In this document: positions 28,326 to 36,968 of the stretch, piece after piece
Numbering within the stretch: the stretch's first letter is position 1
How the letters are laid out: each line of letters opens with the position of its first letter
Source: Candidatus Enterococcus ferrettii
GTDB lineage: Bacteria; Bacillota; Bacilli; Lactobacillales; Enterococcaceae
Assembly (NCBI RefSeq): GCF_017377655.1
Contig: NZ_JAFREL010000023.1
Coordinates: forward strand, 1-64,000
Length of the DNA stretch: 64,000 nucleotides
Reading direction: 5' to 3'
Program-made: the position numbers and the translations under genes
The notes under the pieces: model-generated
Seen by the model: only the letters and a program-made list of their open reading frames with translations
What the model was told of the DNA's origin: nothing
The model's database searches: none

Positions 28326-28404
28326 GGACAAGCTCCTTCCCTGAAAATTACATTCCTATGATAATTATATAAAAAAATTCAAAAAAAATGAAGAGTAAAG
28401 CTCA

Positions 28405-28441
28405 AAAAAGCTGAGATAGATTTTTATCTCAGCTTTTTTTG
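28405..28441 (-). terminator. Terminator of clpE
   Basis: AGCTGAGATA and TATCTCAGCT form a 10-bp stem with T-runs on both strands, immediately after the clpE stop on the minus strand. Confidence 0.9.
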
Positions 28442-28442
28442 C

Positions 28443-30671
28443 TTACTCTTTGCCATCTTCCTTGACTAAACGCTCTGGTTTAGAGGTAATAACGATGTTA
28501 TCTTCCTTATCCAATTTTGCCTTAAGCTCATGGATAGTTGGATGGTCCAGATAAAATTCAGCAATTCCGTCTTCAATAGTTTCTTGTATTGTTCGACGAA
28601 GAGGGCGAGCTCCCATAGATGGATCGTAGCCAAGATCTACTAATTTTTCCTTAACATTAGTAGGAACATCTATATGCAGCTTTTGACCAGCTAGCATACT
28701 ATTTACATCATTAATCATCAAAGAAACTATTTCCATTAGACTTTCTTTGTTTAATGGACTGAATTCAATGATCCCGTCAAAACGATTCAAGAATTCTGGA
28801 GCAAAGAAATCTTTTAGTTGTCCAAGGACGGAACGAGTCGTTCCTTCTCGAGCTGCGCCAAACCCAACATTAGCCTCAATTTTGCCAGTTCCAGCGTTAC
28901 TTGTCATGATAATCAAGGTATCCTTAAAGCTGACTGTTCTCCCTTGAGCGTCTGTTAACCGACCGTCATCAAGTATTTGCAAGAACATGTGTAAAACATC
29001 TGGATGAGCTTTTTCAATTTCATCTAGCAGGATTAAGCTGTACGGGTTACGACGAACACGTTCAGTTAATTGCCCAGCTTCTTCATAACCGACGTACCCT
29101 GGAGGAGACCCGATCAATTTTGAAACACTGTGTTTTTCCATATATTCAGACATGTCGAAGCGAATCATTGATTCTTGTGATCCAAACATTTCGTAAGCAA
29201 GTTGTTTAGCTAATTCGGTTTTACCAACACCAGTAGGTCCGACAAATAAGAAGGAACCGATTGGTCGATTCTTTTTGTTCAAGCCCACACGATTCCGGCG
29301 AATGGCTTTAGAAACTTTTTCTACGGCTTCATCTTGACCGATTACATGTTTCTTCAAATCGTCTGCTAAGTTTTTCAACTGTGTTTGTTCTTTTTCCTTA
29401 AGGTCGCCAACAGGGATACCAGTTTGTTTTTCAACAATAGACTCCATATCTTTCTCCGTAATGACAGGTATTTCTTCATCACTTATTTGGCGATCTTTCA
29501 TTCGTTGAAGTTTGTTGATTTGGTCCCGATAATAAGCTGCTTTTTCAAAATCTTCCTCCTGAGAAGCTAACCCTTTTTGTTCTTCAGCTTCAGCCAGCTT
29601 TTTATCGATTACTTTTGGATCAACAATTTGAATCGTCAAATTCTTTTTCGAACCCGATTCATCCAACAGATCAATGGCCTTATCCGGCAAGAAACGATCT
29701 TGAATGTATCGGTTAGATAGTTCCGCGGCTGATTTGATTGCCTCATCAGTATATTTTACATGGTGATAGTCTTCATAACGAGGTTGCAAACCTTTCAAAA
29801 TCTCAATAGTCTCTTCAACGCTAGGTTCATCAACTCGCACAGGTTGCATACGACGTTCCAGCGCAGCATCCTTTTCGATGATGCGGTATTCATTTAAAGT
29901 AGTAGCTCCCACCATTTGCATTTCGCCACGGGCAAGAGCTGGTTTTAAAAGATTTCCAGCATCCATATTTCCATCACCAGCTGAACCAGCACCAACTATT
30001 TCGTGTACTTCATCAATAAATAAGATAATATTTTCAGCTTGACGTATTTCCTCAATTAATTTTTGCATGCGCTCTTCAAATTGACCGCGAATGCCCGTAC
30101 CTTGAACTAATGAAGCAACGTCTAAACGAATAACTTCTTTGTCCATTAGTTTTTGCGGAACATCACCATTGACAATCTTTTGAGCTAATCCTTCAACTAC
30201 CGCTGTTTTACCAACACCGGGTTCACCAATTAAAACTGGATTATTTTTAGTACGGCGATTTAAAATCTCTATGACACGTTGAATTTCATCGTCTCGTCCT
30301 ACGACAGGATCGATGTTTCCATCACGTGCGGATTGAGTAATATTAATTCCAAATTCATCAAGAAGTCCACCGCCGCCATTCCCACGAGGGGGCTGTTGTC
30401 CATTGAAACCATTTCCGCCGCCAAATTGGGTAGGGGGAGTTTGGTCCACGGCACCTTGCTGCTGCATTTGTTGAGACATGGATCGGAATAAGTCATCTAG
30501 ACTTCCAAATCCGAATGGATCGTTTGCTGCCATTTGTGGAGCACCTCCTGTAGCTTGATTTTTTAGTTTTTGATAGCAACTCTGGCAATAGTCCAACTGT
30601 TTTCGTTGTCCATTGACATTTGCATACAAATGAATCGTTGCTTCATTTTTATGGCAATTTTGGCAAAGCAT
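28443..30671 (-). CDS. clpE: ATP-dependent Clp protease ATP-binding subunit ClpE
   Basis: A 742-residue class I HSP100/AAA+ unfoldase that feeds heat-damaged proteins to ClpP. The N-terminal zinc finger uses CQNC near residue 3 and CQSC near residue 26, diagnostic of ClpE. A Gln/Gly-rich linker follows. AAA-1 has GEPGVGKTA and AAA-2 has [12 protein letters not shown]; between them lies a UVR-type coiled region ([22 protein letters not shown] area, split here by function). I start at ATG 30671, before the zinc finger; an upstream in-frame ATG at 30707 has no binding site. Upstream lie a CtsR box and a CIRCE element. Confidence 0.96.
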   Translation of the reverse strand: MLCQNCHKNEATIHLYANVNGQRKQLDYCQSCYQKLKNQATGGAPQMAANDPFGFGSLDDLFRSMSQQMQQQGAVDQTPPTQFGGGNGFNGQQPPRGNGGGGLLDEFGINITQSARDGNIDPVVGRDDEIQRVIEILNRRTKNNPVLIGEPGVGKTAVVEGLAQKIVNGDVPQKLMDKEVIRLDVASLVQGTGIRGQFEERMQKLIEEIRQAENIILFIDEVHEIVGAGSAGDGNMDAGNLLKPALARGEMQMVGATTLNEYRIIEKDAALERRMQPVRVDEPSVEETIEILKGLQPRYEDYHHVKYTDEAIKSAAELSNRYIQDRFLPDKAIDLLDESGSKKNLTIQIVDPKVIDKKLAEAEEQKGLASQEEDFEKAAYYRDQINKLQRMKDRQISDEEIPVITEKDMESIVEKQTGIPVGDLKEKEQTQLKNLADDLKKHVIGQDEAVEKVSKAIRRNRVGLNKKNRPIGSFLFVGPTGVGKTELAKQLAYEMFGSQESMIRFDMSEYMEKHSVSKLIGSPPGYVGYEEAGQLTERVRRNPYSLILLDEIEKAHPDVLHMFLQILDDGRLTDAQGRTVSFKDTLIIMTSNAGTGKIEANVGFGAAREGTTRSVLGQLKDFFAPEFLNRFDGIIEFSPLNKESLMEIVSLMINDVNSMLAGQKLHIDVPTNVKEKLVDLGYDPSMGARPLRRTIQETIEDGIAEFYLDHPTIHELKAKLDKEDNIVITSKPERLVKEDGKE

Positions 30672-30747
30672 TTTATTCACCCTTTCACCTTTTCTTCCAT
30701 TGTACATCTAGGAAGGGATTCTCGTAAAAAGATACGCTGGTCAAAAG

Positions 30748-30764
30748 TTTGACTTTATCTGACC
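30748..30764 (-). promoter_or_regulatory. CtsR operator of clpE
   Basis: On the minus strand GGTCAGA-TAA-AGTCAAA fits the CtsR consensus of two RGTCAAA heptads three bases apart. It lies just downstream of the clpE -10, where a repressor would block RNA polymerase. A further GGTCAAA at 30739-30745 on the plus strand forms an inverted repeat with it. Confidence 0.85.
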
Positions 30765-30773
30765 TTAAGTCAT

Positions 30774-30801
30774 ATTATACTGACTTCTACAATAAAATCA
30801 A
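30774..30801 (-). promoter_or_regulatory. Promoter of clpE
   Basis: Minus-strand TTGATT (30796-30801) and a perfect TATAAT (30774-30779) are spaced by 16 bases. Confidence 0.75.
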
Positions 30802-30819
30802 GTGGAAGGCTCAAAAAAA

Positions 30820-30846
30820 TTAGCACTTGTATACCAAGAGTGCTAA
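30820..30846. promoter_or_regulatory. CIRCE element (HrcA operator)
   Basis: TTAGCACTT-N9-GAGTGCTAA differs from the CIRCE consensus (TTAGCACTC-N9-GAGTGCTAA) at a single base. HrcA binds CIRCE and normally represses groE and dnaK operons. Here it lies 19 bases upstream of the clpE -35 box, and ~270 bases before ptsH. Confidence 0.85.
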
Positions 30847-30892
30847 TCACAGAATTTTCTCATGAAAATCTTTTTCTAGGAAAGCAAGTGTT

Positions 30893-30976
30893 ATGAAAAA
30901 AAGAATGAAAACAGAAAATTTCAGCGATTATTTCATGAAAAAGAGGTATTTTAAGAAAGGGCATACATTTCATTGA
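30893..30976 (+). CDS. Possible 27-residue basic leader peptide
   Basis: An ATG preceded by AGGAAAG at eight bases opens a 27-codon frame rich in Lys, Arg, Phe and aromatic residues, ending at TGA 30974-30976. It lies downstream of the CIRCE element and upstream of ptsH. AT-rich intergenic DNA gives such frames by chance, so this is only a candidate. Confidence 0.15.
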   Translation: MKKRMKTENFSDYFMKKRYFKKGHTFH

Positions 30977-31033
30977 AAGAAATCGTATAAAATTGTTGTA
31001 TCGATAACCAAAAAATGGTAATCTTTAGAAATG

Positions 31034-31071
31034 AAGGGCTTGAAGAAACAAGTAATGTTGCGAAAGCCCTA
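31034..31071 (+). promoter_or_regulatory. Stem-loop in the ptsH leader
   Basis: AGGGCTT (31035-31041) and AAGCCCT (31064-31070) can pair around a 22-base loop, 44 bases before ptsH. No U-tract follows, so it is not a terminator; an mRNA stability or translation role is possible. Confidence 0.4.
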
Positions 31072-31113
31072 ACATAAAAACAAAATTTTCTTGTACAAAG
31101 GAGAACGGTCAAT

Positions 31114-31380
31114 ATGGAAAAAAAAGATTTTCACGTAGTAGCAGAAACAGGGATTCATGCACGTCCAGCAACATTATTAGTGCAAACTGCAAGCAAATTT
31201 AACTCTGATATCAATTTGGAGTATAAAGGAAAATCAGTTAACCTTAAATCAATCATGGGCGTTATGTCTCTAGGTGTTGGCCAAGGTTCTGACGTTACTA
31301 TTTCTGCTGAAGGTGCTGACGAAAAAGAAGCAATGGAAGCAATTGTAGAAACTATGAAGAAAGAGGGACTATCTGAATAA
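31114..31380 (+). CDS. ptsH: Phosphocarrier protein HPr
   Basis: An 88-residue HPr of the phosphoenolpyruvate sugar phosphotransferase system. His15 in TGIHARPA takes phosphate from enzyme I and passes it to EIIA proteins. Ser46 in [11 protein letters not shown] is the site for HPr kinase, which makes the CcpA co-repressor for catabolite control. ATG at 31114 follows AAAGGAGAA. The stop overlaps the ptsI start by one base. Confidence 0.98.
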   Translation: MEKKDFHVVAETGIHARPATLLVQTASKFNSDINLEYKGKSVNLKSIMGVMSLGVGQGSDVTISAEGADEKEAMEAIVETMKKEGLSE

Positions 31381-33107
31381 TGGTTGAAATGCTAAAAGGT
31401 ATTGCCGCTAGCGACGGAGTTGCCGTTGCGAAAGCTTACTTGCTAGTTCAACCGGATTTGTCTTTCCAAAAGAAAAGTATTGAAGATACAGCTGCTGAAG
31501 AAAGCCGTCTTGATGACGCTTTAGCAGCTTCTTCTTCAGAACTTCAAAAAATTCGGGATAAAGCTGCAAAAAGCTTAGGTGAAGAAGAAGCACAAGTGTT
31601 TGATGCTCATTTAATGGTTCTATCAGATCCAGAAATGATCGGTCAAATCAAAACACATGTTCAAGATAATAAAGTAAATGCAGAATCAGCATTGAAAGAA
31701 GTTACTGATATGTATATTGGTATGTTTGAAGCAATGGACGATAATACGTACATGCAAGAACGTGCAGCAGATATTCGTGACGTAACAAAACGCGTAATGG
31801 CACATCTATTAGGTGTAAAATTACCAAATCCATCAATGATTGATGAAGAGGTAGTAGTAGTAGCTCATGACTTGACACCAAGTGATACAGCACAACTAAA
31901 CAAAAACTTTGTAAAAGCCTTTGTTACTGACATCGGCGGACGTACTTCTCATTCTGCTATTATGGCGCGCTCGTTGGAAATTCCGGCTATTGTTGGAACA
32001 ATGGAAATTACTTCAAAAGTAAAAGAAGGCGACATTTTAGCTGTAAATGGTATTGCTGGTGAAACGATTATCAACCCTACTGATGAGCAGGCAGCTGAAT
32101 TTCTTAAAGTTGGTGAAGACTACGCCGCTCAAAAAGCTGAGTGGGAAAAACTGAAAGATGCTGAAACAGTAACGGCTGATGGCAAACATTTTGAACTAGC
32201 TGCTAACATTGGAACACCAAAAGATTTAACTGGTGTACACAACAATGGCGCTGAAGCAATTGGTTTGTACCGTACAGAATTCTTGTATATGGATTCTCCT
32301 GATTTCCCAACTGAAGAAGATCAGTTCGAAGCATACAAAGCAGTTCTTGAAGGTATGGGCGAAAAACCTGTAGTGGTTCGTACCATGGATATCGGTGGGG
32401 ATAAAGAACTCCCTTACTTGAAACTTCCTCACGAAATGAACCCATTCTTAGGCTATCGCGCATTACGTATCAGTTTATCAGAGCTGGGTGAAGATATGTT
32501 CCGTACACAGTTACGTGCATTATTGCGCGCTTCTGCTTACGGTAATCTACGTATTATGTTCCCAATGGTAGCGACTCTTAAAGAGTTCCGTGCTGCTAAG
32601 AAAATGTATGAAGAAGAGCATGAAAAGCTTGCAAAAGAAGGCGTTAAAGTATCTGATACCATTCAAGTTGGTATCATGATTGAAATTCCGGCAGCAGCAG
32701 TATTAGCTGATAAATTTGCAAAAGAAGTGGACTTCTTTAGTGTTGGAACAAACGATTTAATCCAATACACAATGGCAGCTGACCGCATGAACGAACGCGT
32801 TTCTTATTTATACCAACCATATAACCCTTCAATCTTACGTTTGATTAAAAACGTTATTGATGCAGCACATGCTGAGGGCAAATGGGCTGGTATGTGTGGA
32901 GAAATGGCTGGTGATCAAACAGCTGTACCATTGTTAATGGGTATGGGTCTTGATGAGTTCTCTATGAGTGCTACGTCTATTCTTAAGACTCGTAGTTTAA
33001 TGAAACGTCTAACTACTTCAGATATGGCTGAATTAGCAGATAAAGCATTGAACGACTGTGATACAATGGAAGAAGTTGTAGAACTAGTTGAGTCTTACGT
33101 AAAATAG
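31380..33107 (+). CDS. ptsI: Phosphoenolpyruvate-protein phosphotransferase (enzyme I)
   Basis: A 575-residue enzyme I, which moves phosphate from phosphoenolpyruvate to HPr. The phospho-histidine is His191 in [17 protein letters not shown]. The C-terminal PEP-binding barrel shows [24 protein letters not shown] and the catalytic Cys region [16 protein letters not shown] at 31380 overlaps the ptsH stop (TAATG), so the two are coupled. The codon use is strongly biased, as expected for an abundant protein. Confidence 0.98.
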   Translation: MVEMLKGIAASDGVAVAKAYLLVQPDLSFQKKSIEDTAAEESRLDDALAASSSELQKIRDKAAKSLGEEEAQVFDAHLMVLSDPEMIGQIKTHVQDNKVNAESALKEVTDMYIGMFEAMDDNTYMQERAADIRDVTKRVMAHLLGVKLPNPSMIDEEVVVVAHDLTPSDTAQLNKNFVKAFVTDIGGRTSHSAIMARSLEIPAIVGTMEITSKVKEGDILAVNGIAGETIINPTDEQAAEFLKVGEDYAAQKAEWEKLKDAETVTADGKHFELAANIGTPKDLTGVHNNGAEAIGLYRTEFLYMDSPDFPTEEDQFEAYKAVLEGMGEKPVVVRTMDIGGDKELPYLKLPHEMNPFLGYRALRISLSELGEDMFRTQLRALLRASAYGNLRIMFPMVATLKEFRAAKKMYEEEHEKLAKEGVKVSDTIQVGIMIEIPAAAVLADKFAKEVDFFSVGTNDLIQYTMAADRMNERVSYLYQPYNPSILRLIKNVIDAAHAEGKWAGMCGEMAGDQTAVPLLMGMGLDEFSMSATSILKTRSLMKRLTTSDMAELADKALNDCDTMEEVVELVESYVK

Positions 33108-33118
33108 TTCATATTAAA

Positions 33119-33151
33119 CGCCACTGTCTATTCAAGGCAGTGGCTTTTTTA
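33119..33151 (+). terminator. Terminator of ptsHI
   Basis: GCCACTG and CAGTGGC pair around a 10-base loop, followed by six T. Confidence 0.9.
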
Positions 33152-33197
33152 TTTGTCCAAATTAGGACTTCCGATTGATAGAATTAGAATCGCCCTA

Positions 33198-33206
33198 TGG
33201 TATAAT
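33198..33206 (+). promoter_or_regulatory. Extended -10 promoter of bgsAB
   Basis: TGGTATAAT gives TGn plus a perfect -10, 30 bases before the bgsA start. The nearest TTGATA is 20 bases upstream, too far for a standard -35. Confidence 0.6.
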
Positions 33207-33235
33207 GGATTTGCTGTTGAAGAGGAGTGAATTGA

Positions 33236-34279
33236 TTGAAAGTCTTATTATATTTCGAAGGACAATCAGTTATAGGCAAATCTGGGATCGGTCGAGCCCT
33301 AGCCCATCAAAAACGAGCATTATCATCTATAGGGATTCAGTACACATTGGATCCATCAAGTACCGATTACGATATATTGCATGTGAACACTTATGGCCCC
33401 AAAAGTGCTAAACTAGTAGCTAAAGCAAAAAGATTAGGTAAAAAAGTTATTTACCATGCTCATTCTACTGAGGAAGATTTTCGGAATTCTTTTATTGGAT
33501 CAAATAAACTAGCACCATTTGTTAAAAAATGGTTGGTTCATTTATATAGTCAGGCTGATTTTTTGATTACTCCGACTCCTTATTCAAGAGAACTCTTAAG
33601 AAGTTACGGATTGACTCAACCAATTGCTGCAATTTCCAATGGAATTGATTTACAGCGTTATTACCCAAGTAAAGAAAAGGAAACGGCTTTTCGAAGTTAT
33701 TTTTCATTATCTGAGGAACAAAAAGTAATCATTAGTGTAGGGCTCTTTTTTGAGCGTAAGGGACTGATTGATTTTGTTGAGATTGCTAAAAAAATGCCAG
33801 ACTATACGTTTATTTGGTTTGGCGACGTTCCTATGTACTCAATTCCACACAATATTCGTAGAATTGTAAAAGTAGACCATCCAAAAAATGTACTGTTTCC
33901 TGGATACATCAAAGGAGAGGTCATTGAAGGTGCCTATTCGGCCGCTGATTTATTCTTTTTTCCTTCTTATGAAGAGACGGAAGGAATTGTCGTACTCGAG
34001 GCCTTAGCCAGTCGGCAGAAAGTCTTGCTTCGTAACATTCCAGTTTATCATGGTTGGATGGAAAATGGTGTCAATTGTTACATGGGAACCTCCAGACAAG
34101 AATTTATTACTTTAATTGAACAAATTACCAGTCTGCAACTATCGAATATAACTGAGGCAGGCTTTAAGACAGCCCAGAGTAAGAGTATTACAGAAATTGG
34201 TCGGGAGCTGCAGATTGTTTATCAGGCGGTACTTGATGAATCATACAATCAATCGATGTATCAACAAATCGTTGAATAG
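33236..34279 (+). CDS. bgsA: BgsA-type glycolipid glucosyltransferase
   Basis: A 347-residue GT4-family (GT-B fold) enzyme. A Gly-rich SGIGRAL loop sits near residue 18, and the donor-binding site shows SYEETEGIVVLEAL, the E-x7-E motif, near 242-255. In Enterococcus faecalis bgsA lies directly upstream of bgsB and adds the second glucose to make diglucosyl-diacylglycerol, the glycolipid anchor of lipoteichoic acid. Order and size match here. The TTG start at 33236 follows AGAGGAG at eight bases. The assignment is by family and context; the acceptor was not tested. Confidence 0.82.
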   Translation: MKVLLYFEGQSVIGKSGIGRALAHQKRALSSIGIQYTLDPSSTDYDILHVNTYGPKSAKLVAKAKRLGKKVIYHAHSTEEDFRNSFIGSNKLAPFVKKWLVHLYSQADFLITPTPYSRELLRSYGLTQPIAAISNGIDLQRYYPSKEKETAFRSYFSLSEEQKVIISVGLFFERKGLIDFVEIAKKMPDYTFIWFGDVPMYSIPHNIRRIVKVDHPKNVLFPGYIKGEVIEGAYSAADLFFFPSYEETEGIVVLEALASRQKVLLRNIPVYHGWMENGVNCYMGTSRQEFITLIEQITSLQLSNITEAGFKTAQSKSITEIGRELQIVYQAVLDESYNQSMYQQIVE

Positions 34280-34294
34280 TTTGGAGGAGAAAAC

Positions 34295-35536
34295 GTGCGT
34301 ATTGGTTTCTTTACAGATACCTACTTTCCGCAAGTTAGTGGAGTGGCAACATCAATCAAAACCCTAAAGGAAGAGTTGGAGAAAAAAGGACATGAAGTCT
34401 ACATATTTACCACGACCGACCCGGATGCTGAAGATTTCGAAAAAGATATTGTGCGAATGCCAAGTGTTCCATTCGTCTCATTTAAAGATCGGCGAATTGT
34501 AGTTCGAGGTATGTGGTTTGCCTATCAAATTGCCAAAGAACTAGAGCTGGAATTAATTCATACCCATACTGAATTTGGGGCAGGATTGTTGGGTAAGATG
34601 GTTGGCAGCCGTTTAAAAATTCCAGTAGTCCATACCTATCATACAATGTATGAAGATTACCTTCATTATATCGCTAACGGAAAAGTTGTGCGTCCAACGC
34701 ATGTTAAACATTTTATTCGTATGTTTATCAATCGGTCAACAGGTGTAGTCTGTCCAAGCCAACGAGTAGTAAACACATTAAGAAGATATGAAGTAGAAAT
34801 TCCTATGCGAATCATCCCAACAGGGATCGAAATTGAAGAATTTATTCGTCCGGATATTACGGATCAGATGATAAAAGAATTACGAAGTAAGTTAGGAATT
34901 ACTGATGATCAGTTGATGATACTATCCTTAAGTCGAATTTCTTATGAAAAGAATATACAGGTCATCGTTCAACAGTTTCCCAAGGTGCTAGAAAGGTTAC
35001 CTAATGTACGATTAGTAATTGTCGGTAAAGGTCCCCATAGAGAAGCTCTGGAGGAGCTTGTGGAAGAATTGGGGCTTCAAGAGTTTATACAATTTACTGG
35101 AGAAATCCCTCACGATCAAGTTGCAGTCTATTATCGTTCTGCTGACTATTTTGTGAGTGCATCAACTTCAGAAACGCAAGGATTAACCTATGCGGAAGCA
35201 ATCGCCTCAGGCACGCAATGTGTGGTCGAAGGAAATGATTATTTAGAAGCGCTCTTGGATGATGAACGTTTAGGAGTAACTTTTGAGAAGGATGAGGATT
35301 TTTCTGAGTCTTTAATCAATTATGTTAGTAAAAGTCTCATCTTGGATGATACATTGAAAGAGAGAAAATTAACCGAAATATCCGCCCAGAAGTTTGGTGA
35401 TGAAATAATTGATTTTTATCAGCAAATGTTGGAGTATTATCAGAATAATCACCAAAAGTCGTCTCTTAGTCAAAGACGTCCTGTAGAAAAGGTTCGAGTA
35501 AAAATTGCTTCACTGAAAAATTCAGTAGATAAATAA
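34295..35536 (+). CDS. bgsB: BgsB-type 1,2-diacylglycerol glucosyltransferase
   Basis: A 413-residue GT4 enzyme. It begins IGFFTDTYFPQVSGVATS, typical of diacylglycerol 3-glucosyltransferases, has IHTHTEFGAG and VVHTYHTMYEDY near residues 90-120, and SETQGLTYAEAIASG (E-x7-E) near 290. It makes monoglucosyl-diacylglycerol at the inner membrane face, the substrate for BgsA. The C-terminal ~30 residues are basic and may contact lipids. GTG at 34295 follows TTGGAGGAG, 15 bases after bgsA. Confidence 0.88.
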   Translation: MRIGFFTDTYFPQVSGVATSIKTLKEELEKKGHEVYIFTTTDPDAEDFEKDIVRMPSVPFVSFKDRRIVVRGMWFAYQIAKELELELIHTHTEFGAGLLGKMVGSRLKIPVVHTYHTMYEDYLHYIANGKVVRPTHVKHFIRMFINRSTGVVCPSQRVVNTLRRYEVEIPMRIIPTGIEIEEFIRPDITDQMIKELRSKLGITDDQLMILSLSRISYEKNIQVIVQQFPKVLERLPNVRLVIVGKGPHREALEELVEELGLQEFIQFTGEIPHDQVAVYYRSADYFVSASTSETQGLTYAEAIASGTQCVVEGNDYLEALLDDERLGVTFEKDEDFSESLINYVSKSLILDDTLKERKLTEISAQKFGDEIIDFYQQMLEYYQNNHQKSSLSQRRPVEKVRVKIASLKNSVDK

Positions 35537-35539
35537 GGT

Positions 35540-35585
35540 CTAAATCCATCTCTTCAGGTATACTAGAGATGGATTTAGTTTTTTT
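35540..35585 (+). terminator. Terminator of bgsAB
   Basis: CTAAATCCATCTCT and AGAGATGGATTTAG form a perfect 14-bp stem followed by seven T. A TATACT at 35559-35564 lies in the loop and could be a -10 for the next gene. Confidence 0.93.
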
Positions 35586-35601
35586 AGGAGGGATTAAATT
35601 T

Positions 35602-36489
35602 ATGGAATTAGGTTTTATAGGCACAGGCGTTATGGGGAAGGCAATTGTTGCACATTTAATGAGCGCAGGGCACAAAGTTCATGTATATAACCGGACTAAA
35701 AGTAAAGCTGACGAATTAGTTGAAGGTGGTGCTGTTTGGCAAGATACACCGGCAATGGTAACCGAAAATTCAGAAATAGTTTTTACGATGGTTGGTTACC
35801 CTAGTGATGTAGAAGAAATCTATTTTAAGAAAAATGGCATATTTACCGTTTCTGTTGAAAATAAAATTTTAGTGGATTTGACAACTTCTACTCCTACTCT
35901 AGCTAAAAAGATTCAACAAACAGCTATTGAAAAAGGAGCAGATGCATTGGATGCACCTGTTTCTGGTGGAGATCTTGGTGCAAAAAATGCTACATTAACG
36001 ATCATGGTTGGTGGCGATTCACCTACTTATGAGAAAGTTGTTCCTTTATTTAAAATTATGGGAAAAGCCGTTTCACTTCATGGAGATGCCGGCAGCGGTC
36101 AGCATACTAAAATGGCCAATCAAATTATGATAGCTGGCACCATGACAGGTATGACTGAAATGTTGGTTTATGCTCAAAAAGCTGGCTTAGATTTACCTCA
36201 GGTTTTAAAAACACTAGGTGGCGGTGCAGCTGAAAATTGGTCCATGATGAATTATGGTCCGAGAATCTTGAAAGAAGACTATTCTCCCGGCTTCTTCGTA
36301 AAGCATTTTATCAAGGATTTAAAAATTGCTCTTGATGAAGCGGCAGAATTATCTTTGGAACTTCCAGGAACCAAGCTAGCTGTCGAATTGTATGAACAAT
36401 TAGCTAACGATGGATATGAGAATGATGGGACCCAAGCTTTAATTAAATTATGGTGGTCTGAAGGGAAAGTTGGCTTTTACAAAAATTAA
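35602..36489 (+). CDS. NAD(P)-dependent oxidoreductase, 3-hydroxyisobutyrate dehydrogenase family
   Basis: A 295-residue beta-hydroxyacid dehydrogenase. The Rossmann loop is GFIGTGVMGKAIVAHL at the N terminus, the substrate signature DAPVSGGDLGAKNATL is near residue 117, and the catalytic Lys is in HTKMANQ near 171. Substrates in the family include hydroxyisobutyrate, tartronate semialdehyde and succinic semialdehyde; none can be chosen here. ATG at 35602 follows AGGAGG; a longer frame would start inside the preceding terminator. Confidence 0.87.
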   Translation: MELGFIGTGVMGKAIVAHLMSAGHKVHVYNRTKSKADELVEGGAVWQDTPAMVTENSEIVFTMVGYPSDVEEIYFKKNGIFTVSVENKILVDLTTSTPTLAKKIQQTAIEKGADALDAPVSGGDLGAKNATLTIMVGGDSPTYEKVVPLFKIMGKAVSLHGDAGSGQHTKMANQIMIAGTMTGMTEMLVYAQKAGLDLPQVLKTLGGGAAENWSMMNYGPRILKEDYSPGFFVKHFIKDLKIALDEAAELSLELPGTKLAVELYEQLANDGYENDGTQALIKLWWSEGKVGFYKN

Positions 36490-36529
36490 GAATTATTTTG
36501 GCAAAATCAATGCAAGATAAGGTCTGATT

Positions 36530-36538
36530 TGATACAAT
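36530..36538 (+). promoter_or_regulatory. Extended -10 promoter for the YkuJ gene
   Basis: TGATACAAT lies 31 bases before the start, in a gap of 80 bases. No -35 is evident. Confidence 0.4.
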
Positions 36539-36569
36539 AATACAGAATGATTGGAAGGGAGGCACCTAG

Positions 36570-36800
36570 ATGAAACACTCGCAATTAGTTGCCATTATTA
36601 AACGCTTGGAAGCTATGACAGAATCCACAGATAATGAAATTCAAGTTCGCCGTTTTGAAAAAGATGGAGTCGAAAAATGTACGGTAACTTACGATAGTAC
36701 AACTGAAACATTTGAATTGACTGAAAGTGATAGTAAACAAACATACCAATTCGATAATATTGATATTGTCGCAATGGAAATTTATGACTTGATTCAATAA
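36570..36800 (+). CDS. YkuJ family protein (DUF1797)
   Basis: A 76-residue acidic protein with the YkuJ pattern: an N-terminal helix MKHSQLVAIIKRLEAM, then three beta strands (EIQVRRFEKDGV, CTVTYDSTTETFEL, QTYQFDNIDIVAMEIYDLIQ). The family is widespread in Firmicutes and of unknown function. ATG at 36570 follows GGGAGG. It stands alone between promoter-like sequence and two tandem terminators. Confidence 0.88.
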   Translation: MKHSQLVAIIKRLEAMTESTDNEIQVRRFEKDGVEKCTVTYDSTTETFELTESDSKQTYQFDNIDIVAMEIYDLIQ

Positions 36801-36802
36801 AG

Positions 36803-36821
36803 CGGGGGAACCCGTTTTTTT
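36803..36821 (+). terminator. First terminator after the YkuJ gene
   Basis: CGGG and CCCG form a short stem with loop GGAA, followed by seven T. Confidence 0.75.
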
Positions 36822-36839
36822 GATTGTTGATTGTATAAA

Positions 36840-36885
36840 AAACTTTGCTGAGGCTTTTAGTTCGGAACCTCAGCAAAGTTTTTTT
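36840..36885. terminator. Second, stronger terminator after the YkuJ gene
   Basis: AAACTTTGCTGAGG and CCTCAGCAAAGTTT form a 14-bp perfect stem followed by T-run. The A-run on the left makes it work in either direction. Confidence 0.9.
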
Positions 36886-36968
36886 GTTTCCTTTATGTTG
36901 CATATTATTTGAACTTATCTTTCTTTTGGAAGATTATAGAATATGTAAGTAGAAGTGGAGGAAATAAA

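Larger units (their letters stand above)
30672..31113. other. Regulatory intergenic region between clpE and ptsH
   Basis: This 442-base gap holds, from left to right, the clpE leader, a CtsR box, the clpE -10 and -35 on the minus strand, a CIRCE element, a possible 27-codon reading frame, a TATAAA (30986-30991) that could serve ptsH, and a leader stem-loop. A search by eye for a catabolite-responsive element near ptsH found no acceptable match. Confidence 0.7.

Noticed and set aside
30996-31010. Possible catabolite-responsive element near ptsH (TTGTATCGATAACC)
   Set aside because: One base is missing between the TG and CG blocks compared with the cre consensus, so the match fails.
32203-32463. 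Minus-strand frames inside ptsI
   Set aside because: They arise from the strongly biased codon use of ptsI and have no start signals.
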